A stretch of DNA of 64,000 nt from Taenia hydatigena (GCA_036345935.2 JADWOT020000010.1:7614587-7678586); one strand, 5' to 3'; positions 1 through 13,010 are shown, counted from the first letter of the stretch. The notes: generated by a model not told the origin, from the letters alone. Program-made: numbers and translations.

Positions 1-1635
1 ATATTAGGAATATAATTGCTTCCAGCAGTTAAAAGACACCAAGTTGTAGGATTCCGTATGGTAATTAGAAGTTGTGTTTATGGTTCATGTGCTGATTATT
101 TGTTTCTATAAAGGGCTGAGAATGGTGAAGTGGGATCAACTATGCTGATATGTGGCCATCTCTAAGGGATTCTCCAATTTAGTTTTTGCACTGGCTGAGA
201 GTCTTATAATAAGAAAAATAACTAGCGCATCCACTGCGTTGGATAATAGCAGTTATATCAGACAGACGACTAAAAATGGTTGAAATTTGCTTCATTCGCG
301 GTCCTAAAGTGGTTGCATTTTCTACGATACCTGTAAAATTAAGAGCGTTTTCTCGAGCTTAATGACCACTGCTGCTTGTTCCGTTCGTCTGTTAATTCGT
401 GCGCTGATATCAGCTCCACTTATCTATCTGTTTTCGCCAGCGATAAAAAGGCATGAGAAGGAGACATCCACGTGCTAACAAACAATTGCAGGCATTGCGA
501 AGATTCAAGAAAGCTTCCACTGAAGCGCAGTTATGGGCGTGCATCAGACACGAGGTACGCGGACGACCATGAAAATGCGGATACAAAAGCGTGTTTTGCA
601 TCTCAAACAAAATAATAAACTCGGTAGACTGAACTTGCACGTGCGCAGCAGTTTGCTTACCTTTCCTACCTTCCGACGAGATCAATTTCGGCTTGAGCGG
701 TGGGTGTGGTAGGGAATTAAGACAAAGTCAGGAGAGGTGGAAACGCTAGGCGCTGCAATATGCATCTCATCAAGACCGAATTATTTGGGTGTCCAGCAAA
801 TAGTCTAATAGCTCAAGCGCAGAGGAGAGGTATTGCGGTTTCGAAAGTCCCGACTGACTGCAAATTATGCAGCACTCCTCCTCAGTTTACAATGCGCACG
901 CCGTCGGCACTGCCAACTCAGCCACTTCTTTTTCCTGGTTTGCGTGTCGATTGGCTACAAGATTTCGGGTCACACTTATTAAATTAACAACTTTAACCAC
1001 ACCACTTTAAAGCAATTTTCAGGAAACAAGTGCGTGAATGATTTGCGTGGTCTCTCCTTTCCCTTTCATGACCAGATAGTGGCTAACGCTCATCTGGGAA
1101 TGCGCGAAGCGTGCGATGGTACAAGAGGCTGGCACCGTTAAGGGTTCCATTTGTTTCGAATCCGGTCGCTTAGAAATAGCCAAGATGCGGAGGAGATGAT
1201 AGGGTTTTGTAAATCAGCGCCAAGTGTAGCTACCGAGAACGCTCCAATCTTCACCCTGATTATGGATGCTAACACATTGGGCAGCGAAATCAATTTTTAT
1301 TTCTACTTTTTTTACTTTTATCACGAAATTTTGCCCGGAAAAGCACAAATGTGATTTTATGCTGCAAAATGTGGCCTAGAATTGCTTTCATACATGAAAA
1401 AATGATGAAACACCTCGGCTTTGTGCGTGCTTGCCCATACAGTTTAGGAAAAACAGCTGTTTTAAGGTCAACTCAATTCCGACTAGACAAGATTCGGTTG
1501 TCACTTATTATGTTGAATTTCTTAATTAGGTTTCGAGGCAAATGCACGACTACTCTCAATAGCAAACGTTTTATCAGGGCACCGCAGTATTTTGTGGGCA
1601 GCACAAAGGCATAACGTGCAATTTAGCAATATGTA
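1..1635. other. no gene recognised
   Basis: Only short open frames without recognisable motifs, splice context or repeats are visible here. The stretch from about 1410 to 1635 may be the weakly conserved outer edge of the inverted-repeat arm that begins near 1636, because fragments of it resemble the sequence just beyond 11810 on the opposite strand. Nothing else is supported. Confidence 0.4.
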
Positions 1636-3640
1636 CTAGGGATATGGCCAAGTAGTCACAGCGAGTAGTGCATGTGACTTTCTGAACATGTGAAGTGGTA
1701 AAGGAAAAAAGCGATTCTTTTCTTTCATTGTTATGTTAGCTTTCGTTAAAATTTCAATAAGCCGCATTATGTGGCTCTGCTCTTCTGTATTTTGAAGCGC
1801 CGATATCAGCGGTGCCTCACATAGACGCATTATATTGAAGGCTAAAGCAGGGTTTATCAAGCATTCTCAGATGATTTAATTTATGTTGTAGAGTGCGTGA
1901 CATCTTAGCTATTCCCGCTGGTGTGTTAAAAACTGTTAAGAGCATATTCTTGCTGTGAGAAACCTTTTTACTTTAGGCGTAGGCCCTTTTGTTTTTCTAT
2001 TTGGCTACCCATAAACAGAAAGTAGTCGAGTCTAAAGGGAAGCTAGTCCTCTTATTGCTTATTCAGCGAATGCGTGATTAAACTTTGCATCATGCATGAG
2101 TGCGTGGAACATAAAGATGCGCTGTGCATTGCCCATCCCTCGCATTGGAACCACTATTGCACAGTCGATTCTTTCATACTACCAACTGAGTATTTGTCGC
2201 CAAGCCTCACCTCAATGGTGGGCAAGTCGGAGTGAATGATTATCGCATTGGTCAGGCAGATACTCAACGGCAACTACTTAGGAGAGACGCATATTTCCAA
2301 TTTGTTCCTTATCACCATTGCTGCTTAGCGACAAAGGTAGAGCCAAGTAGTGCGTGATAAGTGGGCAGTGACATTCGCTTCGCCATCGTCTAAGGTGCCT
2401 TATAATTATCCGGGTTGCAAGAAACTCGCTAATTCTCCTCAGCGCCACGTTGAGCACTCTCCATTGACAGGCTGAAGCATTTTACGATAAATTGCGATGT
2501 CAATGAAGATGGTAACGGTGTCCCTGTCATAGTGTGTTTCTATTAATTACGCGTGCAGCTGCCTGGAACGCTCACAGTATCAGATATAAATGCAAATTAA
2601 CACACATTTACATCATCTACAATAAGTTATTTCATTTTAAGAACGCCTTTACCAAAGTGGACCAAAATGAGCTAGCAACAGCAAAATGCGTTACTGCTGA
2701 CCCATTTTCTAAAGCGATGCAAAGGCACACACATTGCAATCTGCATTCGTTTAGTTAACATCTTAAAGGCGTATATGCAGACCTGTCCATAATTACAGTC
2801 CCCGACGCCCTATGTTGCATCAACACCACCCATTCAACACAAAACCATGATAAATAACAAGAGCACGCAGCCAGTACTTGCACACATCCTTGCAAACAGA
2901 TCTGAGTAGCAGCTGGAACTCTGTGTTGGTCGTTAGATTTTTATGATTGGCTGGATGTAAGAAGTGATTAGAACTGGTCGTCGATCACTTGTCGCGTAAA
3001 AGAGGCTTCATTTGGATAATTTACAGCAGATTTTGTGCGGTAAAGTCTCAGATTGGTTCGATTAATTCTGCGTCCGTTGCATGACCTTACTAAATCCCTT
3101 CAGCATCCATGTCGTTCTCAGAAGTTGCTAAAATTTGTCATTGGAAGTTCTGTTTTAGAAGAAATCAACAAATGAAGGACTAGATCAAGTCCTTCCCATC
3201 CAAACTCTTAGTCTCCACCACAGTGTGAAGGATATGAAATGGCTAGACGTACACCTCTGCTGGGTGCTTTTCTTTACAAACGCAGAGAAGCACTCTCATT
3301 TCTTTGATCGTGCAAGACAGCAGCACGATACCGTAGAGGAGTTCTTTTGTGGCCTCCCGTCGGAAGAGTTTCCTGCTGATGCACAAGCTCCGATTGGCTG
3401 TTTGATCACGACGCCATTTCGTTGCACAAGAATGTCACCACACGAGATGAAACGCTACAAATGCGACTTGCCAGTACTGCATTCTGCTTCATCCACTCGT
3501 CTCTTCCTGGACGTGTCTACTGATGTTCAGAACTTTCCTAACCAGTGGAATCCATTCTTGAGGACAACAGGTGGCAAAGTCTGACTAAGGTGAAGAAGGA
3601 AGAGAAAGGATGCAGATGAGCGACTACGACTGTGTCATTT
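1636..3640 (+). repeat. left arm of a large diverged inverted duplication
   Basis: The reverse complement of this block matches 9775-11810 collinearly. Anchors seen by eye are the block starting TGGCCATATC at about 1650 (partner near 11795), the block around 2030-2190 with AAGCAATAAGA and GATGGGCAA (partner 11240-11420), a 16-base identity GTGTGTTAATTTGCAT near 2600 (partner near 10866), and AAAAGAGG(C/T)TTCATTTGGATA near 3000 (partner near 10410). The sum of paired coordinates stays between about 13400 and 13460, so the two arms are one event with small indels. Identity looks like 70-80 percent, so the event is old. The end near 3640 coincides with the end of a shared ORF block. Confidence 0.8.
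3225..3584 (+). pseudogene. unrecognised ORF conserved in both inverted-repeat arms, left copy
   Basis: A 119-residue frame, starting around KDMKWLD and ending with a TGA after NQWNPFL and GGKV. It aligns over its whole length with the minus-strand frame at 9737-10276, with roughly two thirds of residues identical by eye. Shared blocks include AQAPI-CLITTP, KRYKC-LPVL and NQWNPFLR. The left copy lacks about 25 bases present in the right copy just before the shared segment that reads MQMSDYDxV, and it stops there. I do not recognise a domain: no transmembrane segment is present and the cysteines are scattered. The conservation of frame between diverged copies suggests a former coding exon; the stop and the deletion suggest this copy is broken. 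The product is unknown. Confidence 0.5.
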
Positions 3641-3972
3641 TATATCTTGACTTCCTGGATTCTGAGCACCGGAATTGTGGACACCTAAATGCCGTTGCCG
3701 ATGTTCTCACGTCAGAGCAAACGCTTGCTGTGACAGGCTCGATGTGGCAAACTTTGGATTTCCACCCAAACCTGGACTGCATGCGAATGATGTATGAGGC
3801 CCTAGGTGGTTTCTGCTTTGTCCCTTTTTCCAAGTTATTTGAGAATTTTCGCATTTGGTGCAACAGGTGGCAAAACAATTGGACGATCAATTTAGTGGAG
3901 ATGGTACAGTGGGCCTGTCTCCATGTCATATGGAGAAGGAGGGGAGCTTTACAAGCTCAAGCATGTTTATGA
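3610..3972 (+). CDS. unrecognised 120-residue ORF after the shared block
   Basis: The frame starts with the MQMSDYD segment that both inverted-repeat arms share almost perfectly, then continues into sequence that the right arm lacks: there a GTAAGT donor follows directly. The continuation is rich in Trp, Cys and Met, with no recognised motif. The read-through may simply be an intron or unrelated sequence that happens to be open. A near repeat of the word CAACAGGTGGCAAA occurs at about 3570 and 3860. An overlapping minus-strand frame of 101 residues is equally unrecognised. I give this low confidence as a real gene. Confidence 0.2.
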   Translation: MQMSDYDCVILYLDFLDSEHRNCGHLNAVADVLTSEQTLAVTGSMWQTLDFHPNLDCMRMMYEALGGFCFVPFSKLFENFRIWCNRWQNNWTINLVEMVQWACLHVIWRRRGALQAQACL

Positions 3973-6900
3973 TTAGTTGGTCTGTGACATAAACTGCATA
4001 AGCACTTAAACGCTTTCAACACAAATATTAAACAATTATACTTGAAAAGAATTACACTGTTTTGGTAATGCGGCGTGTGGATTGGGAACAAAATAGAGGA
4101 GATTTAAAATTGTCGAGCCGCAGGTAATGGACTAGCTCGGTGCTATTATCTTTGTGAAAACTATTTTCGCTGACTCTAGTGGTACCTTTATCTCCTAGCA
4201 TTTAACCACGGCGTATGAGAATCCGAATTTTTAAGTGCTAATAATTTAGAAACACAAATTTATTACTAGTCGGTCAGAAGGGATGCTTGATTTTGCTACT
4301 AGGTATCCTGACTTAGACCACTCTCCTGTTGACCCAAATTCATACAAGTGGCATTTGGTTGCTTGTGCTCGCAGACACCGAGATGCATTTGTTCTGGCTC
4401 CACTTTTGCTGCTAGCCACTTAACATCGGTTTTGAATTGTGAACTTACTCTCCGCTTTACAAAGGTCTACATGCACGAAGACTAGAAATGTGGATGTACA
4501 AATTGGAAAACGTTGATTTTGCATTCCAGTGACCAACTTTACGCTTCTTATATGTTGTTCAAATGAGAGAGCATCAACATAAGGCTGTGAGTGTTACGAG
4601 TTACGATCTGCATTCGCAATCGTAATCAGATTTCAGATCGAGGCCAAAGCTAACCTCAAGTCGTGTGAGTGTCATTGAGATGCGAAAGGTTCAATTACCA
4701 TGAGTTTGGTCTTTTCATGCTAAGCAAGGTGACGCATTCTTATCAGAAACTTAGTAAGCCTGTAAAAGTGGGTTTGTTAGTTCCTTTTGCATGAGACGTC
4801 CAATATTTTTACATACTCATGGCTCAACTGCCCATATAAGTGTTGCGTGTTCCATTTGCAATTAATTTTTGAGCTCTCTCGCCATCTTGCTGTCACAGCA
4901 TTACACCACCAAGAGGGCGTGAGCATTAGCGTTTAGGTGAGAGTTGGGAGCGCGATAGGCAACCACTGCATTGCGCCATCGTATTCTCTAAGTTAAATCA
5001 CCAGTAAGGCGTGACGCACGTTGATAATAACTGATTCATCTGCAGTCACATTAAATGGCTGGCTAGTCAGGACTAAATTTGCTGTCGGCGGATTATTAAA
5101 TGAATGATCAGCCGAGCCATCAACCAAAACAGCTAACCTCCCAACTGACCAGCAACTCCCATGCATTCATTCATTGGCATTAAGACGGTAAAAGCCTAAG
5201 TGGGTTAGTATGGCTGTACAACTCTTATCTTAACTAAGAAAACAACGATGGTCTTATGTTGCGAATAATGCATTACTGAACCACGTCACGAATGCGTGCC
5301 ATAGCTTTCGACCAATGCGCCATACTAGACCTTGATGCACTCATTTATTTCCCACTGATGGTGCAAAACTCGTCGGCGTTCACTGTTTCTGTAATCAGTC
5401 CTTCATCTAGACGGTATGATTCTTCTTGCGGATAAAGTGACATGCGTTTTGATGGATGCTAAATGCGTAACTCCACCGAAGTGATCGGATTACTAACTTC
5501 AGTCTCAATATAGTACCACTAGCTAACATTTTAGATTGATTGATACCGGAACAGTAAAGAGTTAGAAACCGTGTAGTTAAGCAGAGTGGCTAGACTTGGA
5601 CTCACAAGTTCCACTTTTGGCTAGGAATTTTGTAAGTGACCGATCAAACAGTCACAGGAGCGAGATGACGCCTGGCTTCTCACTAACATTTGTAGTGACT
5701 CTTCCTTCCTTCCCTCTCTTCACCATTTCCGCTTTGTTGCCCTTATTCACCGCGCTGCCTTCTTTCTCCTTTTTTGCCTTACCTTTTCTTATTCCACGTC
5801 TTTCTTCCCTTACCTCCAACTACCTCGGGAATTCCAGTGATGGAAAGTAGAAACAGTGGTTTTGATCTCTAAATACTGTGCTGTTAATTTAATGTTAGAA
5901 AATCCGAGTGTTGATTATCTCTTCGAGTTTAGAGCTAGTGATGCTGTTCCTTCTCCTATGTCGGTTCAGCAATAGCACAAGTTGTCCAAATTCTCTTCTA
6001 ATTTTTTGATTTTCATCTGAAAGGAAATTACCCTCATCAACTGGTACGGTGTTTATGCAACCAGAAGAGCGTGATCATGTGAAACCGATGGTGAGTTGCT
6101 AGACCGTACAGGAATTTTAGCATGACGTGGTAGGAAAGCATAATTCCAAGCTTACCATCAATCGAGAGCTATTTTACTCGTCCATTCTGACGACCCCGTG
6201 GTGAATTGAGGAAGGAAATGACGGAGCAGGAGGAGCGGATAATCAGGAGACCAAAGAACCACAATACTGGGGAAGACAAGAAATGAGCGATGATGGCCTT
6301 TACAGAGGGCTACTCATGAGTTACTTAAGTAGCATAGCAATTCCTCTAACCCATTTAGCACCCAAATATGTCCGATGCCGATTCGCACCGTAATTTTTAG
6401 TGACTAGCTTTAAAACCACCTGCGTCTGCACGCAAAAGTTTCCATCATGCTTAAGCGCAAAACCACTCAAATTACTTATGTTCATTATTCATTGGCAGCA
6501 GGGCATCAGAATTCACCATCACCGAGTGAACAGTAGTGCTAACACACCGGATAAGCAATCTAAGAACCAAGACATACTATACTAGAGTTTCCCTTAGATC
6601 CCCATACCACTGTTTTTCAAGCAAGCAGGAAGGTAGTGCTTTACCGCCAGGTTGAACTCTTGGTGGAACAAGCTAGGTTTTCTACCCTATTGAAGAGCCT
6701 TAGGTCAAGATACTTTGCTGTGGTGTTTTAATTGATCCCATAATCCTAGCCTCTTCCTGGCCCCCCGTTTATCTTAGATTGTGTTCTCCCTCGTTAACGT
6801 GGTGCCACCTTACTCCTCTATAGTTGCCCTCGTCTTTAGTGTGGCAGCACACAAGCCTGATTCCTTTGCTTAACTACTGGGCCTAAACTTAACACGAGGA

Positions 6901-9736
6901 AGCCAGCTAGTGTGGGTGACCCAATCAATGGCCATTGGCACTATAGAGCCTGTCAGGTCGACGTGACGACTTGGTAGTTGCCTACAGAATAGTAATAAGA
7001 AGAGCTGATAAAAATGCGAACCGCCCACGGACTGCATATATCCTTACTCATAAAAGAAGCATGAAGTGTCATTAAGACGGATTTGGCCTAAGAATAGCGC
7101 CTAAATAATAATAGAAAGAGTAAAAAAGCTTAGTTGGGTCTGAAGGGAGCGCGTTGCAAACCATTCACAAAATAAAAGAGTGTAGCGTCATGTTTCATGC
7201 TTTAGGTATTTAACAGGTCTTTGGAGCATGCTAAGGGCCCCACATTTGACAGGACAGCTCGAAAAAATGTGGTAAGCTCTAGACAACTACGCTGGTGGTG
7301 CATAGCAGGTCTGTTCCATCCAATCCCATTGCGTGGGAGACCTTAAGAAGGCAATTTAGAAATTCGAAATATCTTCCAATAAAAGACTTGCTATGACACC
7401 TAAGTCTTACAGGCGAGTTGGCATTTTTTTGCTCAAAAATCACTTTGTGTGCAAAGATGATGGATATCGAAAGAATTGAATAGATTTGGGGTGTCCTGAT
7501 ATCCAGAAAGCTAATAGATTAATGCAGTCTTACTTGAGGACATTTGGGGCCACATCCTCTCCCAGAAGCTCAATAAACATTGGGATACAGTTTGAATTTC
7601 GACGGGAGTTTAAAAAGGAATAAGAAGGATGACCTACACAGCGGCCATCACTAGAGACATCAAAAGCGATTTCGATGGTCACAACACAGTGTGCATACCT
7701 AGTGGAGTTCAAAGGCACTGGGATGGAATTGGTCTTAAAGATAGGAAAAGTGCTGTTTAAAGTGTGGTCAGGCATAGATTTTGAAGGTTCGTGGTTTAAT
7801 TCCGTGAAAGCAGTACTGCTTGCTCGTTGCATTGTAGAGTGGTGTAAGCGCTTTGATGGAGGATCTCAGGGCAATGCCCCTAAAATTTCATTAAGGGTGA
7901 TAAACCACATGGCATGATTGAATTGACCAGTGCTGCCTCATACCATCGTGTGAACTCAATGAAATCGACCGCTGTCGATCCAAGCTTTGTCAGCGCCTCA
8001 CCCTATTCTTAGCGCCTCTTTGTCGTGCAAATGAGCCGCACGTATTCGCTCACTTGTGTGCTACGATGGCCTTCGGGCTGCGCTGCGACTAAGCGCATTC
8101 GCAGAGACTTCTTCTCAGGCGCAGCAGTCCGTTTTGTTACCTAATACTAAACACATCCCACTCTGTTCGGACGCGTCTCATAACATTGAGAGTGCTTAGT
8201 CTTTCAAAATCAAAACTCAGTTGCGATGTCTGGCAACTGGATTAAATAGTTCATGGCATTTTTGCGACGTAGTCTGACCTGAGAAAATCGTTAGCTTGTC
8301 TGTCAACATCTGAGGTGTACACCGTTTGGACGACTACACACCGCTTTACCACATTCGGATTTGAGATGATTTACTCACCGCATGTAGGTAGATGAATGCG
8401 CGACAGGACATACATCGGCTGGTTGATGCGCTTAAGTTTCTTGTAAGCGTTTTAAAGACCTGTCTATTGAGAGCAAAAGTATTTAGAGCATGATTCTCTT
8501 CCAGCATCACCTGGTTGAAGTCGTCACGCATACAACGAGTCAGTGGTGAATAAAGTGTAAAGTCCTATGCCACAATTTAATACGCGTGGTGCACGTAGTC
8601 ATTATAGGCTTACAATTGTGATTGTGGCCTCTCCTAAATGTCTATCAGACAATCGATTCATCCTGACAAGATGATTTGGCACTGTAGGAATGCTAATTTT
8701 GTTAATATTAAGACATCACTACTGATTTGATGCAATGGAAGGCTAAAAGTTGGGTGTCAAATCCGAATCAACTCAGACGCGGCTAGTTTCAAAAGTTTAC
8801 CGAACTCTAACCACGGAGAAAGTAAGATCTGCTACTAAGTCGATGCGGAATATACAAGTTTCTAGAATACGGTAGCAGTAAAGTCGAGGGTCACTTGCAA
8901 GTGACTCATTACTGTTCCAATCCTTAGTGTCTCTAAATCTCAAAAGCGGTGGATTTTGGTAAATCCGTCCATGCATTATTGCATTTGAAGTAGCAGTCAT
9001 AATTTACGAATCCATATCACCCAATCCGAATCTAGACAATTCCCAAGTGGTATCAATCTAAGCTTTGGACAAATGGAATTCTTGGTAGTATCACCCATTT
9101 CATCCCATCACACGCTTTGCGGATTTCTAAATGATCGTTGGTCATTATTTGGTCATAAAAGAGAAAAGATGGACCTTGCAAATTGTGCATATATTATTTC
9201 AGGGAATTGCTACAAAGTGAGTGTGTTTAAAATAATGAATTTAATAAATATGACACGAAATCTTGTAGACCATCGACGCGTAAATCGGGGAAGAGAAGTG
9301 GCTGAGCTGACAGTGTCGACGTCGTATGCCTTGTTGACAGCAGGGCACTGCATAATTTGCAGCCTAGAGGCGATTTCACAACAGTAATGCCTCTCAAGTG
9401 CGCCTAAGTTATAAGAATCTCTGCTGGACAAACTAACGATTTAGTGTGGACATCCGCACTGCTTTCAGCCTTGGCAGAAATTCGCCTCTCCAAAATGGCA
9501 ACCGCATTCAAAGGCAGTAAAGGTAATGGAAGGCACAAAGACAACGAAACCAGAGACCGCTGTAATGAATGAGACATAAATGGGGTTAAGGTTTAAGACA
9601 AAAGATAAAGTTGTGGGTGGATTCCAATGCCGGAATGCCTGATCTCATATAAATGGTCTCGAACGGATGCACGCTGCAATATCTAGCGTTTTCACCTCTC
9701 CTGACTCCATCGCGATTCCACCACACCCGTCCGCCA
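3973..9736. other. spacer of the inverted duplication, no gene recognised
   Basis: About 5.8 kb between the two arms. Short open frames exist (for example 7530-7832 minus, 7675-7917 plus, 9073-9387 plus), but none has a recognisable domain, a paired splice context or a repeat partner that I found. A pyrimidine-rich tract at 5690-5830 makes a spurious Phe/Ser/Leu-rich frame. I see no RNA gene or mobile element. Confidence 0.4.
5690..5830 (+). repeat. CT-rich low-complexity tract
   Basis: The plus strand is almost entirely C and T here (CTTCCTTCCTTCCCTCTCTTC and similar). It produces an 84-residue frame at 5596-5850 whose composition is explained by the tract, so I do not call a gene. It resembles the pyrimidine tracts in the introns of the gene at 45.3-48.4 kb, but I see no donor/acceptor pairing here. 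Confidence 0.5.
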
Positions 9737-10276
9737 TCAATCAAATAAACTTACCTTGACCCAGTCGTAGTCGCTCATCTGCATCCTTTCTCTTCCTTCT
9801 TCACCTTCTTCAGGCCATTCACGCATGTCCACTACGGTTCCACCTGCTTTTCTCAAGAATGGATTCCACTGATTTGAAAAGTTTGAAACATCCACAGACA
9901 CGTCTAAGCAGAGACGACTAAGGGAAGCAAAACGCAGTACTGGCAAATTGCATTTGTAGCGTTTCACCCAGAATGGCGAAAGTCTTGAGCAGCGACATGG
10001 CGTGGTAATCAAACAGCTAATCGGAGCCTGTGCTTCAGCAGGAAACACTCTCGACGCGAGGTTACGAAATAAATCCTCTACGTTATTGTGATACCGTCTT
10101 GCACGATCGGGTTGATGAGGGCATCCCTCTGCGTTTATAGAGAATAGCACTCTGCAAAGGTGCAAGTCCAGCCATTTCATGTCCTTTGTTCTGTGGCGGA
10201 TGCTAAGAGTTTGAATGGAAAAGATTTGATCTCGTCCTTCATTTATTACTTCTTCCTGAAGCAAAACCCTTAACAA
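9737..10276 (-). CDS. unrecognised ORF conserved in both inverted-repeat arms, right copy
   Basis: A 179-residue open frame, the intact-looking partner of 3225-3584. It continues past the point where the left copy stops, through an acidic stretch (EWPEEGEEGRE) into MQMSDYDWVK. The last codons are followed at once by GTAAGT, a consensus splice donor, so the coding part probably ends near 9755 and the remaining residues are intronic. About 45 bases covering this end are nearly identical between the arms while the rest has diverged, which suggests constraint or a recent exchange. No family is recognised. The first ATG is not proven as a start; the frame may be an internal exon. This could be a genuine exon of an uncharacterised gene or a paralogue fragment. 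Confidence 0.4.
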   Translation of the reverse strand: MLRVLLQEEVINEGRDQIFSIQTLSIRHRTKDMKWLDLHLCRVLFSINAEGCPHQPDRARRYHNNVEDLFRNLASRVFPAEAQAPISCLITTPCRCSRLSPFWVKRYKCNLPVLRFASLSRLCLDVSVDVSNFSNQWNPFLRKAGGTVVDMREWPEEGEEGRERMQMSDYDWVKVSLFD

Positions 10277-11810
10277 TGTTTTATTAACTTTCGGGGACGA
10301 AAGGTATGCAAGAGGGATTTACCAAAGTCTTGCAATTGACACAGGGTTGCTCAAACTTACCTGAGACATTACCATGCGAAATCTGCTAAAACTATCCAAA
10401 TGAAACCTCTTTTATGCAACAAGCAAGCATCATTCAGTTATCTAACCAATCAGCAAAGCCCAAGGACCAATTAAGGTTTTAGGTGCTACTCGCATCTGCT
10501 TGGAACGATGTAGGCAAGTCCTAACAGTATGCTTTTGTGATTTATAATAGTATTATGTTGAATAACTCATCACTAGTGGGGAAACATGTCGGATTTTATA
10601 ATGTAGTTTCTGGAGCACCGGATTGCTGTGAAAAAAGGTGTTTTTGATACAATATATGGAACATATGTGACTATAATCACGGACAGGTATGTATACATGC
10701 CTTTAATATGCCGGCCAAACTAATACAGATTGTAAGATGCATGCCTTTCCATCGCCTAAGAAAATAGGTGAACATTAACGCGCCTTGCTGTTACTAGCCC
10801 GATTTGATCCAAACTGGCAAAGGTCTTTTTCAATTGTAACAACTTGATGCAGATAATGTGGATGTGTGTTAATTTGCATGAATGTCCAATACTTTGGACA
10901 TTTCAAGCAGCCGCTAGCACACTTAACAGAAACAGGGACACTATCACCACTCTCAGTGAAATCGCAATTTCCCGCAAAAGTGCTTCAACCTGTCAATGGA
11001 CAGTGCTTCACGTAGCAGTAAGGAAGATTGACGGTTTTCTCACAACTCGGGCAATCAGAAGGCATCTTAAAAGACGGCAAAGCGAATGTCACTGCCGATA
11101 TATCACGCCATATCTGACTCTAGCTTAGTCACTACACAATAATGGTTGCGAGGAGTGAAGTGACGATATATGTCTCTTCTAGTTAGTTACCAACAAGCAT
11201 CTGCCTGACAACTGCGATCATCATTCACTCAACCTGCCGTACCGTTGAATTTGGTATGAAAGAACCGACTGTGTGGTGGCGGTTTCAATGTGAGTGATGG
11301 GCAAGGCACAGCTCATCTCATTGTACCACGCATTCATATGCGTGACGCAAAGGTTCATCTTAAACTTGTTGTCTTAGCAATAAGAATACTAGCTTCTTTT
11401 TTTACTTGACTACTTCCTGCTTATAGGCAGCCAAGTGAAAATAGAATAAGGACTTTGCTTAAAGTAAAACGATTTCAGAGAGCAGGAATATACTTTTAAA
11501 AGTCCTCATTAAAAACCAGCATGAAAAGGTGGGATGCTGTGTATTCTACAGTATTAATTAGCGCATCTGCAAATGCTTGATAAGCCTTACTTTAGCCCTC
11601 AATGTGATCCTCTAATCGAAAGCACCGCTGCTATCAGCACTTTAAAATACAGAAGAGCAGAACCACATAATGCGGTATTTAGAAATTTTAATGAAAGCTA
11701 ACGAATCCATAAAAGGTACGAATCGCTTCTTTCCCTTTAACACTTCACATGCTTAGGAAGTCAAATGCACTTTGCGTTGTGACTACTTGGCCATATCTCT
11801 AGTCCATATT
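9775..11810 (-). repeat. right arm of a large diverged inverted duplication
   Basis: Reverse-complement partner of 1636-3640, separated by about 6 kb. The anchors are listed for the left arm. The inner boundary falls just inside the splice-donor-like end of the shared ORF; the outer boundary is near TGGCCATATCTCTAG at about 11790-11810, with weaker similarity beyond. I saw no terminal repeats or target-site duplication marking a transposon. Confidence 0.8.
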
Positions 11811-12639
11811 GTCGCATTACGCGCTATGCCTTTGCGCTGCTACCAGAATACTGCGGTGGCTTGAATAAGCGTTTGCTTTTGTAAAATGCCACCACAATTA
11901 TGAGTCAATGAATGTTGAATGCTTCGACTAGTAGAAAAGGGAAGGTATAGCTTTAAAGTGAGCAGAACCCACCAACATTCGCAAGTTGTCCGCGCTTGGT
12001 TATAACAGCAATTTCAGAACTACCCACCATTGTTATTTGCAAGGTGGGTGATGCATGTCCAACAAGGTCCGTTACTTAACGCACTTTGTGGGTGCTATTT
12101 AAGCATGTATATTTTGCTATATTCCAACCCCTTATCTAAATGTTCACGTTGTGCCTAACGCCAACTCGGTTGAATACAAAAATTAATCTTTGAGTTGGTA
12201 AGTCAAAGCATGCCTAGTCTAGTGCTTCAGTGATGCGACGTAGTTGTAGAAGCCCCTGGTGAAGTGGTGCAGGGCTGGACGCAGATGGGTGGAACTAGAC
12301 GTAGAAGGGCAACGCCTCCTGTTATTGAAATTTGCCCATTTGTTACTACAGCGTATTCCAACACTTACACCGGCGTGTGGTAAAACTTTTGCGAGTAAAT
12401 GTCAACATTCCAACTTCACGCTAGCATTGAAGTTGAGTCATTTTATCTACTATTTGTGCCACAGGATTAAGCTTTGGCATGCTCAGAAGCATTGATTGCA
12501 AAAAGGTGAATGCATAGCCTACACCGAAGAAGGCGGAATTGACATGAAGACTGTGATTGCATAGAGTGAACGCAGTGTGGCATGCCTATCATCGGCATGG
12601 GATCATGGCCATTGCCATAATTCTTTTCACCACACATCA
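11811..12639. other. no gene recognised
   Basis: AT-leaning sequence just beyond the inverted-repeat arm. A 78-residue plus frame at 12259-12495 and several minus frames show no domain. Nothing further is supported. Confidence 0.35.
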
Positions 12640-13010
12640 CCGGGTAGTCAAAAAGCCGATAGCTTTGCAGAACGCTCATAAGCATGACGACATCATCGTC
12701 AACTCTCACAAACTGATGAATTTCACAAGTCACACATATGTGACGCGTAAACTCGAGTGCAGCAATCAAGGCAAAGCATGTAAAGTTGGTAGAGCACAAG
12801 CCATTCGTTGATTGCGGTTAGGACAACGTAAGTAAAATTTGGCATAAATAATGGAAAGTGCAGTTTTCTTCCCCACGAAAAACACCAACACACTGTCGAA
12901 TTTCGCTGGGCCCTAGACGCCTGGCATACCTCAACGAATCGGTCTGCTTCCTCCACCCACCATCTTTTTGTTTGCATGGCACTTTGGTCGCACTGATCTA
13001 GATTGGATGT
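12640..13010 (+). repeat. partial copy of the block found at 17.47-19.2 kb
   Basis: The order of landmarks matches 17466-17830: a segment with CTCATAAGCATGACG, then CACAAACTGATGAATT, then the near-palindrome GTCACACATATGTGACG at 12729-12745, and finally a segment reading CGGTCTGCTTCCTCCACCCA. The copy is shorter and diverged (roughly 70 percent by eye). It stops after the segment equivalent to 17.83 kb. Confidence 0.6.

Noticed and set aside
5596..5850. Hydrophobic Phe/Leu/Ser-rich frame that looks like a membrane protein
   Set aside because: It results from a CT-rich tract; no flanking exon or start context supports it.
12720..12750. CRISPR-like repeat suggested by the recurring TCACACATATG box
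   Set aside because: Copies are kilobases apart and not regularly spaced, and the window is eukaryotic.
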